Positions 1 to 4,853 of a stretch of 9,746 bases of DNA are shown here, one piece after another. Under the pieces are notes generated by a model that did no database searches, had not been told where the DNA came from, and was given only the letters and a program-made list of their open reading frames with translations. Origin of the DNA: Patescibacteria group bacterium UBA6065. GTDB taxonomy: Bacteria > Patescibacteriota > Minisyncoccia > Phycocordibacterales > UBA6065. The stretch spans positions 1 through 9,746 of the forward strand of contig DIYB01000006.1 in NCBI GenBank assembly GCA_002428865.1. The letters run 5' to 3'. The translations under genes and the position numbers were made by a program. Each line of letters begins with the position of its first letter. Within the stretch, counting starts at the first letter, position 1.

Positions 1-210
1 GAAGATGGTCCACTAACGAGCACAATGATTCGCGAGAACAACCGGTGGTTGTTCGAGTGATACATCATGTGCAGGCAGTGAGGGACGAGAAGGTCGGAGC
101 GCGACGGCGCGAGACGGGGTCGCATACTTTTTTCAGCAGAAAAAGACGTGTGACCGAGTCCCTGAGAACGCACCTTGCCATGTTTCGAAACGAAACATAT
201 GGCTCCAGTC
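1..210. other. Window edge and intergenic stretch with two inverted repeats
   Basis: No gene can be called confidently here. Two perfect inverted repeats are visible: an 8-bp one, GAACAACC/GGTTGTTC with a 3-nt loop (36-54), and ATGTTTCG/CGAAACAT with a 3-nt loop (180-198). A weaker A/T hairpin lies near 127-146. At the edge two readings are possible. On the minus strand an open frame from the ATGs at 68/65 runs off the window and ends ..RIIVLVSGPS, which resembles the start of a P-loop kinase such as guanylate kinase. On the plus strand a frame open from base 1 ends ..MIRENNRWLFE at the TGA at 58-60. I cannot choose between them without flanking sequence. Confidence 0.4.
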
Positions 211-263
211 AGCACAGAAGACAGAAAATCCGCCTCAGGCGGAGTTTTTCTGTCTTCTGTGCT
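211..263 (-). terminator. Long terminator hairpin of tRNA-Arg(CCG)
   Basis: An outer perfect 18-bp stem (211-228 with 246-263) encloses a short asymmetric internal loop and a GC-rich inner stem, CCGCC/GGCGG with loop TCA (230-242). On the minus strand this reads as A-tract, GC stem, then TTTT, which is a Rho-independent terminator. The base of the outer stem includes the last three acceptor bases and the discriminator of the adjacent tRNA. The near symmetry means it could also stop transcription from the opposite side. Confidence 0.8.
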
Positions 264-331
264 CCCGATAGGAATCGAACCTATATCACGAGCTTCGGAG
301 GCCCGTGTCCTATCCATTGAACGACGGGAGC
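260..331 (-). tRNA. tRNA-Arg(CCG)
   Basis: The minus strand folds into a complete cloverleaf: acceptor GCTCCCG/CGGGAGC (7 perfect pairs), D arm GTTC-AATGGATA-GGAC, anticodon stem CGGGC/GCTCG with loop CTCCGAA (anticodon CCG, reading CGG), a 4-nt variable region, and T arm ATAGG-TTCGATT-CCTAT. The discriminator is A. CCA is not encoded, so a CCA-adding enzyme is needed. The body is almost identical to tRNA-Arg(GCG) at 4689, with the same D and T arms, so the two are paralogues. It has its own -10 box (341-346) and is followed directly by a strong hairpin terminator. Confidence 0.96.
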
Positions 332-340
332 GGCGCTGGC

Positions 341-346
341 ATTATA
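341..346 (-). promoter_or_regulatory. -10 box of tRNA-Arg(CCG)
   Basis: A perfect TATAAT on the minus strand ends 9 nt before the tRNA 5' end, which fits a transcription start a few bases upstream of the tRNA. No good -35 is visible at the usual spacing. This promoter means the tRNA need not depend on read-through from tRNA-Arg(UCU) upstream. Confidence 0.6.
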
Positions 347-378
347 CTTGCTTCACTTGAGACAAAACAGGTTCTGTG

Positions 379-450
379 CGCCCCCGGTAAGAATCGAACT
401 TACATTAACGGCTTAGAAGTCCGCGGTTCTATCCATTGAACTACGGGGGC
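379..450 (-). tRNA. tRNA-Arg(TCT)
   Basis: Minus-strand cloverleaf: acceptor GCCCCCG/CGGGGGC, D arm GTTC-AATGGATA-GAAC, anticodon loop CTTCTAA (anticodon TCT, reading AGA/AGG), T arm GTAAG-TTCGATT-CTTAC, discriminator G, no encoded CCA. The anticodon stem has three central Watson-Crick pairs, a G-U at the outer end, and an A-G mismatch (31-39) next to the loop. It lies 20 nt downstream of the small pil-cluster gene on the same strand and 47 nt upstream of tRNA-Arg(CCG), so pil operon transcripts could run into both tRNAs. Confidence 0.95.
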
Positions 451-458
451 GTAGTGCG

Positions 459-467
459 AGAATACCA
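459..467 (-). promoter_or_regulatory. Extended -10 of tRNA-Arg(TCT)
   Basis: The minus strand reads TGGTATTCT, an extended -10 (TGn plus TATTCT, 4 of 6 to consensus), ending 8 nt before the tRNA 5' end. It sits between the stop codon of the upstream gene (471-473) and the tRNA. No convincing -35 is seen. Confidence 0.4.
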
Positions 468-470
468 GCG

Positions 471-773
471 CTACTTCGATGGGTCAACGAAGATAATCGC
501 ATCCGGCTCAGCTGTCACCGAACGGTTGCGGAAACGTTCGGCGATGTCTGAGAGTTTCTTGCTATCGAGCGAGACTGCGGATGCGCTATCGAGCGACTCC
601 TCCGGTTCATGTGTAGTAATACCGATAAAGATGAGGGCACTCGTAACACATATGAGAGCGAGCCAGATGGTAGAGAGAGTGAGCGCCATGTGCCAATCGA
701 CGCGAGGTGAAAAGCCAATCCCTTGGAATTGGGCGTGTAGTGATTGGCGGATGCGTTTGAATCTATTCATCAT
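471..773 (-). CDS. Small single-pass membrane protein of the pil cluster
   Basis: About 100 residues, with a basic N-terminus (MMNRFKRIRQ..), one transmembrane segment at roughly residues 27-51 (MALTLSTIWLALICVTSALIFIGI), and an acidic/polar tail ending in DPSK. Two adjacent ATGs (773, 770) could start it. I prefer these to the upstream ATG at 821, which would overlap pilO by 43 nt. The start lies 5 nt after the pilO stop, with no clear Shine-Dalgarno, so translation is probably coupled. It sits where pilP would lie in a proteobacterial pilMNOP operon, but there is no lipobox and no PilP-like beta domain, so I do not call it PilP. A short membrane protein after pilO is, to my knowledge, common in Parcubacteria; its role is unknown. 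Confidence 0.72.
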   Translation of the reverse strand: MMNRFKRIRQSLHAQFQGIGFSPRVDWHMALTLSTIWLALICVTSALIFIGITTHEPEESLDSASAVSLDSKKLSDIAERFRNRSVTAEPDAIIFVDPSK

Positions 774-778
774 GGTAT

Positions 779-1309
779 TTAGGTGCGTATGAATACTGAG
801 AGCTCGATTGTGGAGGACCACGACGACTGTCCGTCTTGAGACGGTGTCTTTGATGCTGCGAAGCTGTCGATCGATATCGCCTCTGGCAACGACTCAATAA
901 GTGATGAGAATGTCATGATTTTGTCCCACTCACCATTGATGGTCGCTCGCACAGAGAGACGTTTCATCGACTGTGCTTTCGGAATAGGATCGACACTGAT
1001 CGAGCCGATGGTGATCGAAACACCTGTATCCGCACCGAGAGCTTCGAGTTCGTCAATAAATGATGATATGTCGTCCTCATCAATAAGCGCAGCATTGACC
1101 GCCTCGACAGACGGGAGCGCATCACGAAGAGTAGATTTGACTGAAACGAGCTGTTCGGTTTTTCGCTCGAGTTCGCGTGCCTCGAGTTCAACCACATCCG
1201 CCTTGGCAAGGCGATCATAGATAACGTAGAGGAAGCTCGATCCGAGAACAACAACACCTACGAAGAGTGTCCAGACCGATATGAGAAATGTTCGTCGTTT
1301 TGTGTTCAT
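779..1309 (-). CDS. pilO: PilO-like type IV pilus inner-membrane protein
   Basis: 176 residues, the usual size for PilO. Layout: short basic cytoplasmic N-terminus (MNTKRRTF), one transmembrane helix at about 10-31, a predicted coiled coil at about 35-62 (charged, E/K/R-rich), then a periplasmic-type alpha/beta domain to the end. PilO pairs with PilN in the inner-membrane alignment subcomplex of type IV pili, which links the PilM ring to the rest of the machine. The start is set by a good Shine-Dalgarno, AGAGGTG (1318-1312), the clearest in this window, and the gene begins 9 nt after the pilN stop. Assignment rests on topology and on the pilM-pilN-pilO order more than on conserved residues, because PilO diverges strongly. 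Confidence 0.8.
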   Translation of the reverse strand: MNTKRRTFLISVWTLFVGVVVLGSSFLYVIYDRLAKADVVELEARELERKTEQLVSVKSTLRDALPSVEAVNAALIDEDDISSFIDELEALGADTGVSITIGSISVDPIPKAQSMKRLSVRATINGEWDKIMTFSSLIESLPEAISIDSFAASKTPSQDGQSSWSSTIELSVFIRT

Positions 1310-1318
1310 GGCACCTCT

Positions 1319-1849
1319 TTAGAATGAACCAGACAAAGACATAGTAAATGGTACATCCTTCCCCTTCGTAAAGTTCGAAACGGGCAACTCGACTTTTTTG
1401 AAAAACGCGTCGCCTTCGAGTGCCTTTGAAAAAGCAACGAGGGTTTCTCTGTTTTTTGCTGTGCCAGAGACCACGATTGCACCACCCTGTCGTCGTATTG
1501 AAAACGACGAGAGTACGACGCCCTCAGGTACTCGAGAGAAAAGCTGTGCGATCGCTGTCGACACCGGTACTCGCTCTGAGATTGGGCCGAGAATGGTTAT
1601 TTTTTGACGGATTGCATCGAGCTCTTTTTCTGTCTCATCGATCTTGACCGTGTCACCACCTTGCGCGAGGGTACTCTTTCGTGACTCAGCATCAGAAAGT
1701 CGTGCTGACACTAATACATACGACGGTACAAGAGAGGCTATCCATGCAAAACCGAGACAGATGATGCTCACAAGATAGACAAAGAAGAGGCGTTTCTTGT
1801 ATTCGCGAGTAACTGATTGCCGACTACTATGAGGAAGGAAGGTAAACAT
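1319..1849 (-). CDS. pilN: PilN-like type IV pilus assembly protein
   Basis: 176 residues. A cytoplasmic N-terminus of about 20 residues is basic (..TREYKKR), followed by a transmembrane helix at about 21-45, a coiled-coil stretch to about 88, and a C-terminal domain with the PilN-type pattern GVVLSSFSIRRQGGAIVVSGTA followed by a LxxFxxxLE-like helix and LPVSNFTKGKD. In known systems the PilN N-terminus binds PilM and the rest pairs with PilO. The ATG lies only 2 nt after the pilM stop codon and has no Shine-Dalgarno, so it is probably translated by re-initiation after pilM. Confidence 0.85.
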   Translation of the reverse strand: MFTFLPHSSRQSVTREYKKRLFFVYLVSIICLGFAWIASLVPSYVLVSARLSDAESRKSTLAQGGDTVKIDETEKELDAIRQKITILGPISERVPVSTAIAQLFSRVPEGVVLSSFSIRRQGGAIVVSGTAKNRETLVAFSKALEGDAFFKKVELPVSNFTKGKDVPFTMSLSGSF

Positions 1850-1851
1850 AA

Positions 1852-2931
1852 CTATGATTGGATGAGTGCACCGATGACCGTACCGTATCCCAGAGAATCT
1901 CGCTGAGAGAGATCAGGTAGGTTTGATTTTGGATCGAGTACATTTGTCCAAACCGATCCAACACGAACAGGTAGCTGTGAAGTAACTGAAATGTATTTGG
2001 CCACGCCATTAAGGAGGCCATATGATCCAGATATGATGATGTCCGAAATCGGCACAAAAGATGCGTGCTTACTCTTTGTCTTCCAGTATACGAGCATCTT
2101 TCCCACCTCATCATGAAGTGTTGAGAGCACAGGCATCGATGCATCAAAAATACGCACATCCTCTTGTCCTACCTCAAAACCTCGCTCGAGAATCAGCTTC
2201 TCAGCATCAGGTGCGCTCAAAGACAAGCTCTTGGACACAACAGTGACAACGTCGGCTGACCCGACACCGATCGACGAGCTAAATGACACAACACCGCGCT
2301 CGACAATCGCCATCACCGAATGTTTGCGACCAATGTGTAATATCGCATGAACACCATCATCATGCGCAGGCACGAGTGCTCGAGCAAGACATCGGGCCTC
2401 AGTATCAAACGCAACCACCTCAACACCACTCTTTTCGAGGAAGTGTGCGTATGATGAGAGCGATTTTTCCGAAAGGACGGTGACGGCAACGAGAGTCTCG
2501 CCCTTGACCACGTCGACGTGCACGACCTCATACTCAAAGATTGCATCCCCTGGTGCGATAGGAACATTTTCCTCGAGGCTCGACTCGATAGCGCTACGCA
2601 TCACTGCCATATCTGTGGATGGCACTACGAGCGAAAAAACGTACGCTTCGTCCTCGTGTACAACTGCACGTACAAATCGATACCCGTGTGGTGCAAGGAG
2701 TTCTGCGATAGGATTCGCTACATCTGGTTTTTCAGAACCATCGAGGCGTAGTTCTGGTATCGAGTGAAGTGCGAAAAACCGGGGGCGCAACTCTCCTCGG
2801 ATAGTGCGTATGTCAGCGATGCGAAGCTCACCGTCAAAAGCCGAGAGGGCAACTTCTGCAAGAAGAAGTGATCGAGGTACAGGAAATGCTCGATCGAGAA
2901 ATGGTGGTGTGTGCGAGGTGTGAGAGCTCAT
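1852..2931 (-). CDS. pilM: PilM-like actin-fold type IV pilus ATPase
   Basis: 359 residues from the ATG at 2931 (MSSHTSHTPPF..). PilM is a cytoplasmic FtsA/actin-like protein that binds nucleotide and the PilN N-terminus and anchors the pilus alignment complex. Visible family traits include the early beta-rich segment after SLLLAEVALS, an IESSLEENVPI helix typical of PilM_2 proteins, the GVEVVAFDTEARCLARAL segment, ILHIGRKHSVMAIVERG (phosphate-2-like), and the C-terminal IIISGSYGLLNGVAKYI adenosine-type motif where many PilM proteins have SGGxxxLxG. A TTG 12 nt further upstream would also be in frame, but it lies between the -10 box (2943-2948) and the expected transcript start, so I reject it. 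First gene of pilM-pilN-pilO-small protein. Confidence 0.85.
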   Translation of the reverse strand: MSSHTSHTPPFLDRAFPVPRSLLLAEVALSAFDGELRIADIRTIRGELRPRFFALHSIPELRLDGSEKPDVANPIAELLAPHGYRFVRAVVHEDEAYVFSLVVPSTDMAVMRSAIESSLEENVPIAPGDAIFEYEVVHVDVVKGETLVAVTVLSEKSLSSYAHFLEKSGVEVVAFDTEARCLARALVPAHDDGVHAILHIGRKHSVMAIVERGVVSFSSSIGVGSADVVTVVSKSLSLSAPDAEKLILERGFEVGQEDVRIFDASMPVLSTLHDEVGKMLVYWKTKSKHASFVPISDIIISGSYGLLNGVAKYISVTSQLPVRVGSVWTNVLDPKSNLPDLSQRDSLGYGTVIGALIQS

Positions 2932-2942
2932 GGTACGCGCCA

Positions 2943-2963
2943 ATTATACTACGAGGCGCGCCT
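2943..2963 (-). promoter_or_regulatory. pilM promoter with adjacent palindrome
   Basis: A perfect TATAAT (minus strand, 2948-2943) ends 11 nt before the pilM ATG. The expected transcript start lies about 4 nt before the ATG, so the mRNA would be nearly leaderless. Just upstream is a 10-bp perfect palindrome, AGGCGCGCCT (2954-2963), in the spacer region where a regulator could bind. No good -35 was found. Confidence 0.55.
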
Positions 2964-2976
2964 GCGCTGCTCACAC

Positions 2977-3393
2977 TTATTTTGCCTTCGTCCCCTCTGG
3001 TATATCCCCCGATGGTTCAAGGAGTGAGAACTTTCCGTCTGATGTAGAGACGGCGAGAATCATACCGTTTGATTCCATACCCATCATCATACGAGGTGCG
3101 AGATTGGTGACGAACATACATCTTTTGCCAACAAGCGTCTGTGATTCAGGAAAATATTTTGCAATACCTGAAAGTATGGTGCGGGGTGACCCTTCAGCAA
3201 AATCAACAGAGAGTTTGAGTAGTTTGTCTGATTTTGGAATCGATTCGACAGAGAGAATCTTGCCTACTGTCATCTCAACTTTCGCAAAATCATCGTACGA
3301 AATCCGAGGAGATGAAACCGGCGTTGGAGCTGGTACGGGAGTCAGAGTCGATATCGATGTCGATGGCGTTGGTATTTTATGCTCTTCGTTCAT
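2977..3393 (-). CDS. Stand-alone tRNA-binding domain (MetRS C-terminal-like)
   Basis: 138 residues. Residues 1-30 form a Pro/Thr/Ser-rich low-complexity tail; residues 31-138 match the tRNA-binding OB fold of the MetRS C-terminal domain, Trbp111 and CsaA (PF01588 type). Visible signatures are ISYDDFAKVEMTVGKIL (31-47), KSDKLLKLSVD (54-64), ILSGIAKYF (73-81), LVGKRCMFVTNLAPRMMMGM (87-106) and SNGMILA. Such domains form dimers and bind tRNA non-specifically, aiding MetRS where fused or associated; a catalytic MetRS is not in this window. The start codon overlaps the ruvX stop (ATGA), so the two are translationally coupled. It is often auto-annotated as methionine--tRNA ligase subunit beta. No clear terminator separates it from pilM. 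Confidence 0.88.
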   Translation of the reverse strand: MNEEHKIPTPSTSISTLTPVPAPTPVSSPRISYDDFAKVEMTVGKILSVESIPKSDKLLKLSVDFAEGSPRTILSGIAKYFPESQTLVGKRCMFVTNLAPRMMMGMESNGMILAVSTSDGKFSLLEPSGDIPEGTKAK

Positions 3394-3785
3394 TGTGTCT
3401 TGTTTTTTACTCTATCAATATAACTCTGAAGTATGATTGACGCAGCAGAAGCATCGATCATCGCCGTCTTGCCCTGAAAATGAGTCGCCTGATGAGAGGA
3501 TAGGAGTTCGGGCTCATAGACCACCTCAATGTGAGGTAGTTCGCGACGAAGTGCGTCAACAAAAACGCGAGTCTTTTTCATAATCGGATTATCCCTCATC
3601 TGATAATCCTTTGATTCACCAACAACGATGGTATGTACCTCATGACCTCTCACAAGAGCGAGTACTTCGGTCATAAGAAAATTGTCGTTTGGCAAAACCG
3701 CCTTTGGAAAGGCAAGCAGTCCCTTGTCATCAGAGAGTGCGATGCCAACCTTCTTCTCACCATAATCAATTCCGAGAAGTCTCAT
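3390..3785 (-). CDS. ruvX: RuvX/YqgF family Holliday-junction resolvase-like nuclease
   Basis: 131 residues, RNase H fold, typical family length. The three acidic active-site positions are present: D7 in LLGIDYGEKKVG, E93 in the segment aligned with the family DERLTS motif (here PELLSS, so the usual Arg is Leu), and D111 in MIDASAASIILQSYID. The central VVGESKDYQMR replaces the common VVGLP..DG. The family is implicated in Holliday-junction resolution and pre-16S rRNA 5' maturation; the rRNA role fits its translation-related neighbours. The start is odd: the ATG at 3785 is only 5 nt after the 3' end of tRNA-Ser, leaving no room for a Shine-Dalgarno outside the tRNA. The stop TGA overlaps the start of the next gene. 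Confidence 0.9.
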   Translation of the reverse strand: MRLLGIDYGEKKVGIALSDDKGLLAFPKAVLPNDNFLMTEVLALVRGHEVHTIVVGESKDYQMRDNPIMKKTRVFVDALRRELPHIEVVYEPELLSSHQATHFQGKTAMIDASAASIILQSYIDRVKNKTQ

Positions 3786-3790
3786 GTGTG

Positions 3791-3877
3791 CGGATGGGGC
3801 GAGATTCGAACTCGCGGCCCCCTTTCGAAGGCGACGGTTTTCAAGACCGTTGCTTTAGACCACTCAGCCACCCATCC
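3791..3877 (-). tRNA. tRNA-Ser(TGA)
   Basis: Class II tRNA on the minus strand, 87 nt. Acceptor GGATGGG/CCCATCC, D arm GCTGAGTGGTCTAAAGC, anticodon stem ACGGT/ACCGT with loop CTTGAAA (anticodon TGA, reading UCN), a long variable arm with a CCTT/AAGG stem, T arm GCGAG-TTCGAAT-CTCGC, discriminator G, no encoded CCA. It sits between the DUF5652 gene (43 nt upstream) and ruvX (5 nt downstream), all on the same strand. A short inverted repeat CCGTG/CACGG covers its 5' boundary (3876-3889). I see no strong promoter of its own. Confidence 0.96.
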
Positions 3878-3919
3878 GTGCCTACACGGTACACGAAAAA
3901 TAAACGAACGCAATATGGC

Positions 3920-4132
3920 CTAACGAGTCTCGCCGTTCTTCTTTGAGAAAAAGAAGATGTAGATGATATCGAGTATCGCAAGAGAATTGATGAGAAGCAT
4001 TGCGACAAACCACTTTGTGTGGCCGTTGCGTGCAGCCCTCCATAGCGCAACACCCTTCCATGGCATAACCCACGCCATGATGAGGAGGATGATTGTGCTC
4101 CCGTACGCCTCAAAAAATGTATTGGTGTCCAT
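3920..4132 (-). CDS. DUF5652 family two-helix membrane protein
   Basis: 70 residues with two hydrophobic segments (about 9-25 and 42-62) joined by the conserved cytoplasmic-type loop WVMPWKGVALWRAARNGHTK (21-40), then a basic tail (SKKNGETR). This loop and length match DUF5652, a family frequent in Parcubacteria and of unknown function. The ATG lies 7 nt after a TATACT -10 box, so the mRNA is predicted to be leaderless. It is transcribed divergently from the 153-residue membrane protein through a shared palindromic promoter region, and may be co-transcribed with tRNA-Ser and ruvX downstream. Confidence 0.85.
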   Translation of the reverse strand: MDTNTFFEAYGSTIILLIMAWVMPWKGVALWRAARNGHTKWFVAMLLINSLAILDIIYIFFFSKKNGETR

Positions 4133-4137
4133 ACATC

Positions 4138-4172
4138 ACAGTATATCGCACACTCTGAGAGTGTTATACTGT
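4138..4172. promoter_or_regulatory. Divergent promoter pair with nested palindromes
   Basis: Outer inverted repeat ACAGTATA (4138-4145) / TATACTGT (4165-4172) contains a TATACT -10 box for each direction. Inside is a second perfect 7-bp repeat, ACACTCT-G-AGAGTGT (4150-4164). The plus-strand -10 is extended (TGT before TATACT). The ATGs follow the -10 boxes by 7 nt (minus, 4132) and 9 nt (plus, 4180), so transcripts would be essentially leaderless both ways. The inner palindrome is placed like an operator that could control both promoters at once. No regulator gene is adjacent. Confidence 0.65.
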
Positions 4173-4179
4173 ATCGTGT

Positions 4180-4641
4180 ATGAAGCGGATCTCATGGCAC
4201 GCACCTGAATACGTGTTTCGCGAGAGAACACCTGACTGGTTTTGGGCTCTTGGCATACTTGCTGCGGCAATTGCAATCACATCCCTCCTCTTTGGAAACA
4301 TCCTCTTTTCATTCATTGTTGTCATTGGCGCCTTTGCGCTCGCACTTCATGCGGCACGAAAACCAAACATTGTTCGCATCGAAATACACGAGCGTGGTAT
4401 TGCGGTCGGTCGTGATCTCTACCCCTACCGATCTCTCCATTCATTTTGGATTGATGACGAACACCACGAAGGTGCGCGTCTCGTCCTCAAGTCAGAACGC
4501 GCATTCGCACCTCTCGTGAGCCTCCCATTTGGAGCAGAAACCGATATAGAGGCAGTCAAAACACACCTCAAAAAACACCTCAAAGAAGAAATTCATGAGG
4601 AAAGTCTCACCAACAGACTCATCGACCGGCTCGGCTTCTAG
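4180..4641 (+). CDS. Conserved Parcubacteria-type membrane protein, function unknown
   Basis: 153 residues. The N-terminus is aromatic and polar (WHAPEYVFRERTPDWFW, residues 6-22), then two closely spaced transmembrane segments (about 21-38 and 40-58), then a soluble C-terminal part of about 95 residues with predicted beta strands (VRIEIHERGIAVGRDLYPY, SFWIDD) and a terminal charged helix (VKTHLKKHLKEE). The same architecture, with the early W-HAPEY motif and LYPY..L.SFW, is what I recall as a recurrent uncharacterised protein of Parcubacteria. The layout resembles two-helix proteins with a PH-like cytoplasmic domain, but that is only a guess. It is expressed from the extended -10 at 4162-4170, with the ATG 9 nt later. 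Confidence 0.78.
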   Translation: MKRISWHAPEYVFRERTPDWFWALGILAAAIAITSLLFGNILFSFIVVIGAFALALHAARKPNIVRIEIHERGIAVGRDLYPYRSLHSFWIDDEHHEGARLVLKSERAFAPLVSLPFGAETDIEAVKTHLKKHLKEEIHEESLTNRLIDRLGF

Positions 4642-4688
4642 ATTTTACTTTTACTGATTTTCCTGTAAGTTAGTAGGGTTTCCTGACT

Positions 4689-4760
4689 GCTCTCGTCGTT
4701 CAATGGATAGGACACAAGTTTGCGGAACTTGTAATATAGGTTCGATTCCTATCGAGAGCA
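4689..4760 (+). tRNA. tRNA-Arg(GCG)
   Basis: Cloverleaf on the plus strand: acceptor GCTCTCG/CGAGAGC, D arm GTTC-AATGGATA-GGAC, anticodon stem CAAGT/ACTTG (5 perfect pairs), loop TTGCGGA giving anticodon GCG (codons CGC and CGU), T arm ATAGG-TTCGATT-CCTAT, discriminator A, no CCA. Nearly all bacteria read this box with ACG modified to ICG by TadA, so G34 here is unusual and resembles the archaeal scheme. Apart from the anticodon arm and one acceptor pair it closely matches tRNA-Arg(CCG) at 260-331, suggesting descent by duplication and anticodon-arm change. I see no strong promoter upstream; a weak TAGGGT lies at 4674-4679. Confidence 0.95.
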
Positions 4761-4803
4761 CAATATAAAAACACCGAGCCCCTCGGTGTTTTTATATTGT
4801 GCT
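4757..4803 (+). terminator. Perfect 22-bp terminator hairpin of tRNA-Arg(GCG)
   Basis: Bases 4757-4778 pair perfectly with 4782-4803 around a CCC loop. The core ACACCGAG/CTCGGTGT is followed by TTTTT and preceded by AAAAA, a bidirectional Rho-independent terminator. The stem starts inside the tRNA: its first four bases, AGCA, are the last three acceptor bases plus the discriminator. Confidence 0.88.
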
Positions 4804-4805
4804 GT

Positions 4806-4833
4806 TTGACTATTGTTCATAAGTGGGTAATCT
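4806..4833 (+). promoter_or_regulatory. Possible promoter of the 4854 gene
   Basis: TTGACT (4806-4811), a 16-nt spacer, then TAATCT (4828-4833). The -35 is good and the -10 weak. It begins right after the tRNA terminator hairpin and resembles the TTGACA-N16-TAGTCT arrangement before the gene at 5278. Confidence 0.35.
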
Positions 4834-4853
4834 CACTGGAGAACCTTGCCCTT

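Noticed and set aside
1..68. Possible P-loop kinase N-terminus on the minus strand (..IIVLVSGPS at the edge)
   Set aside because: Only 22 codons are visible, the GK of the Walker A motif lies outside the window, no promoter or Shine-Dalgarno is seen, and a plus-strand frame ending at 58-60 is equally possible. Described as an edge region, not called as a gene.
45..320. Plus-strand open frame of about 90 residues across the tRNA-Arg(CCG) region
   Set aside because: It runs through a terminator hairpin and antisense through a complete tRNA. Its C-terminal part is the familiar false frame seen opposite tRNA genes.
471..773. PilP assignment for the small gene after pilO
   Set aside because: The protein has a plain transmembrane helix, no lipobox cysteine, and only about 50 residues outside the membrane, too few for the PilP beta domain.
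2929..2943. TTG at 2943 as the pilM start
   Set aside because: The TTG overlaps the end of the TATAAT -10 box, so it would lie upstream of the transcript start.
2930..3436. 168-residue plus-strand open frame
   Set aside because: It is antisense to the tRNA-binding protein and to the ruvX/next-gene junction; its composition reflects the opposite strand.
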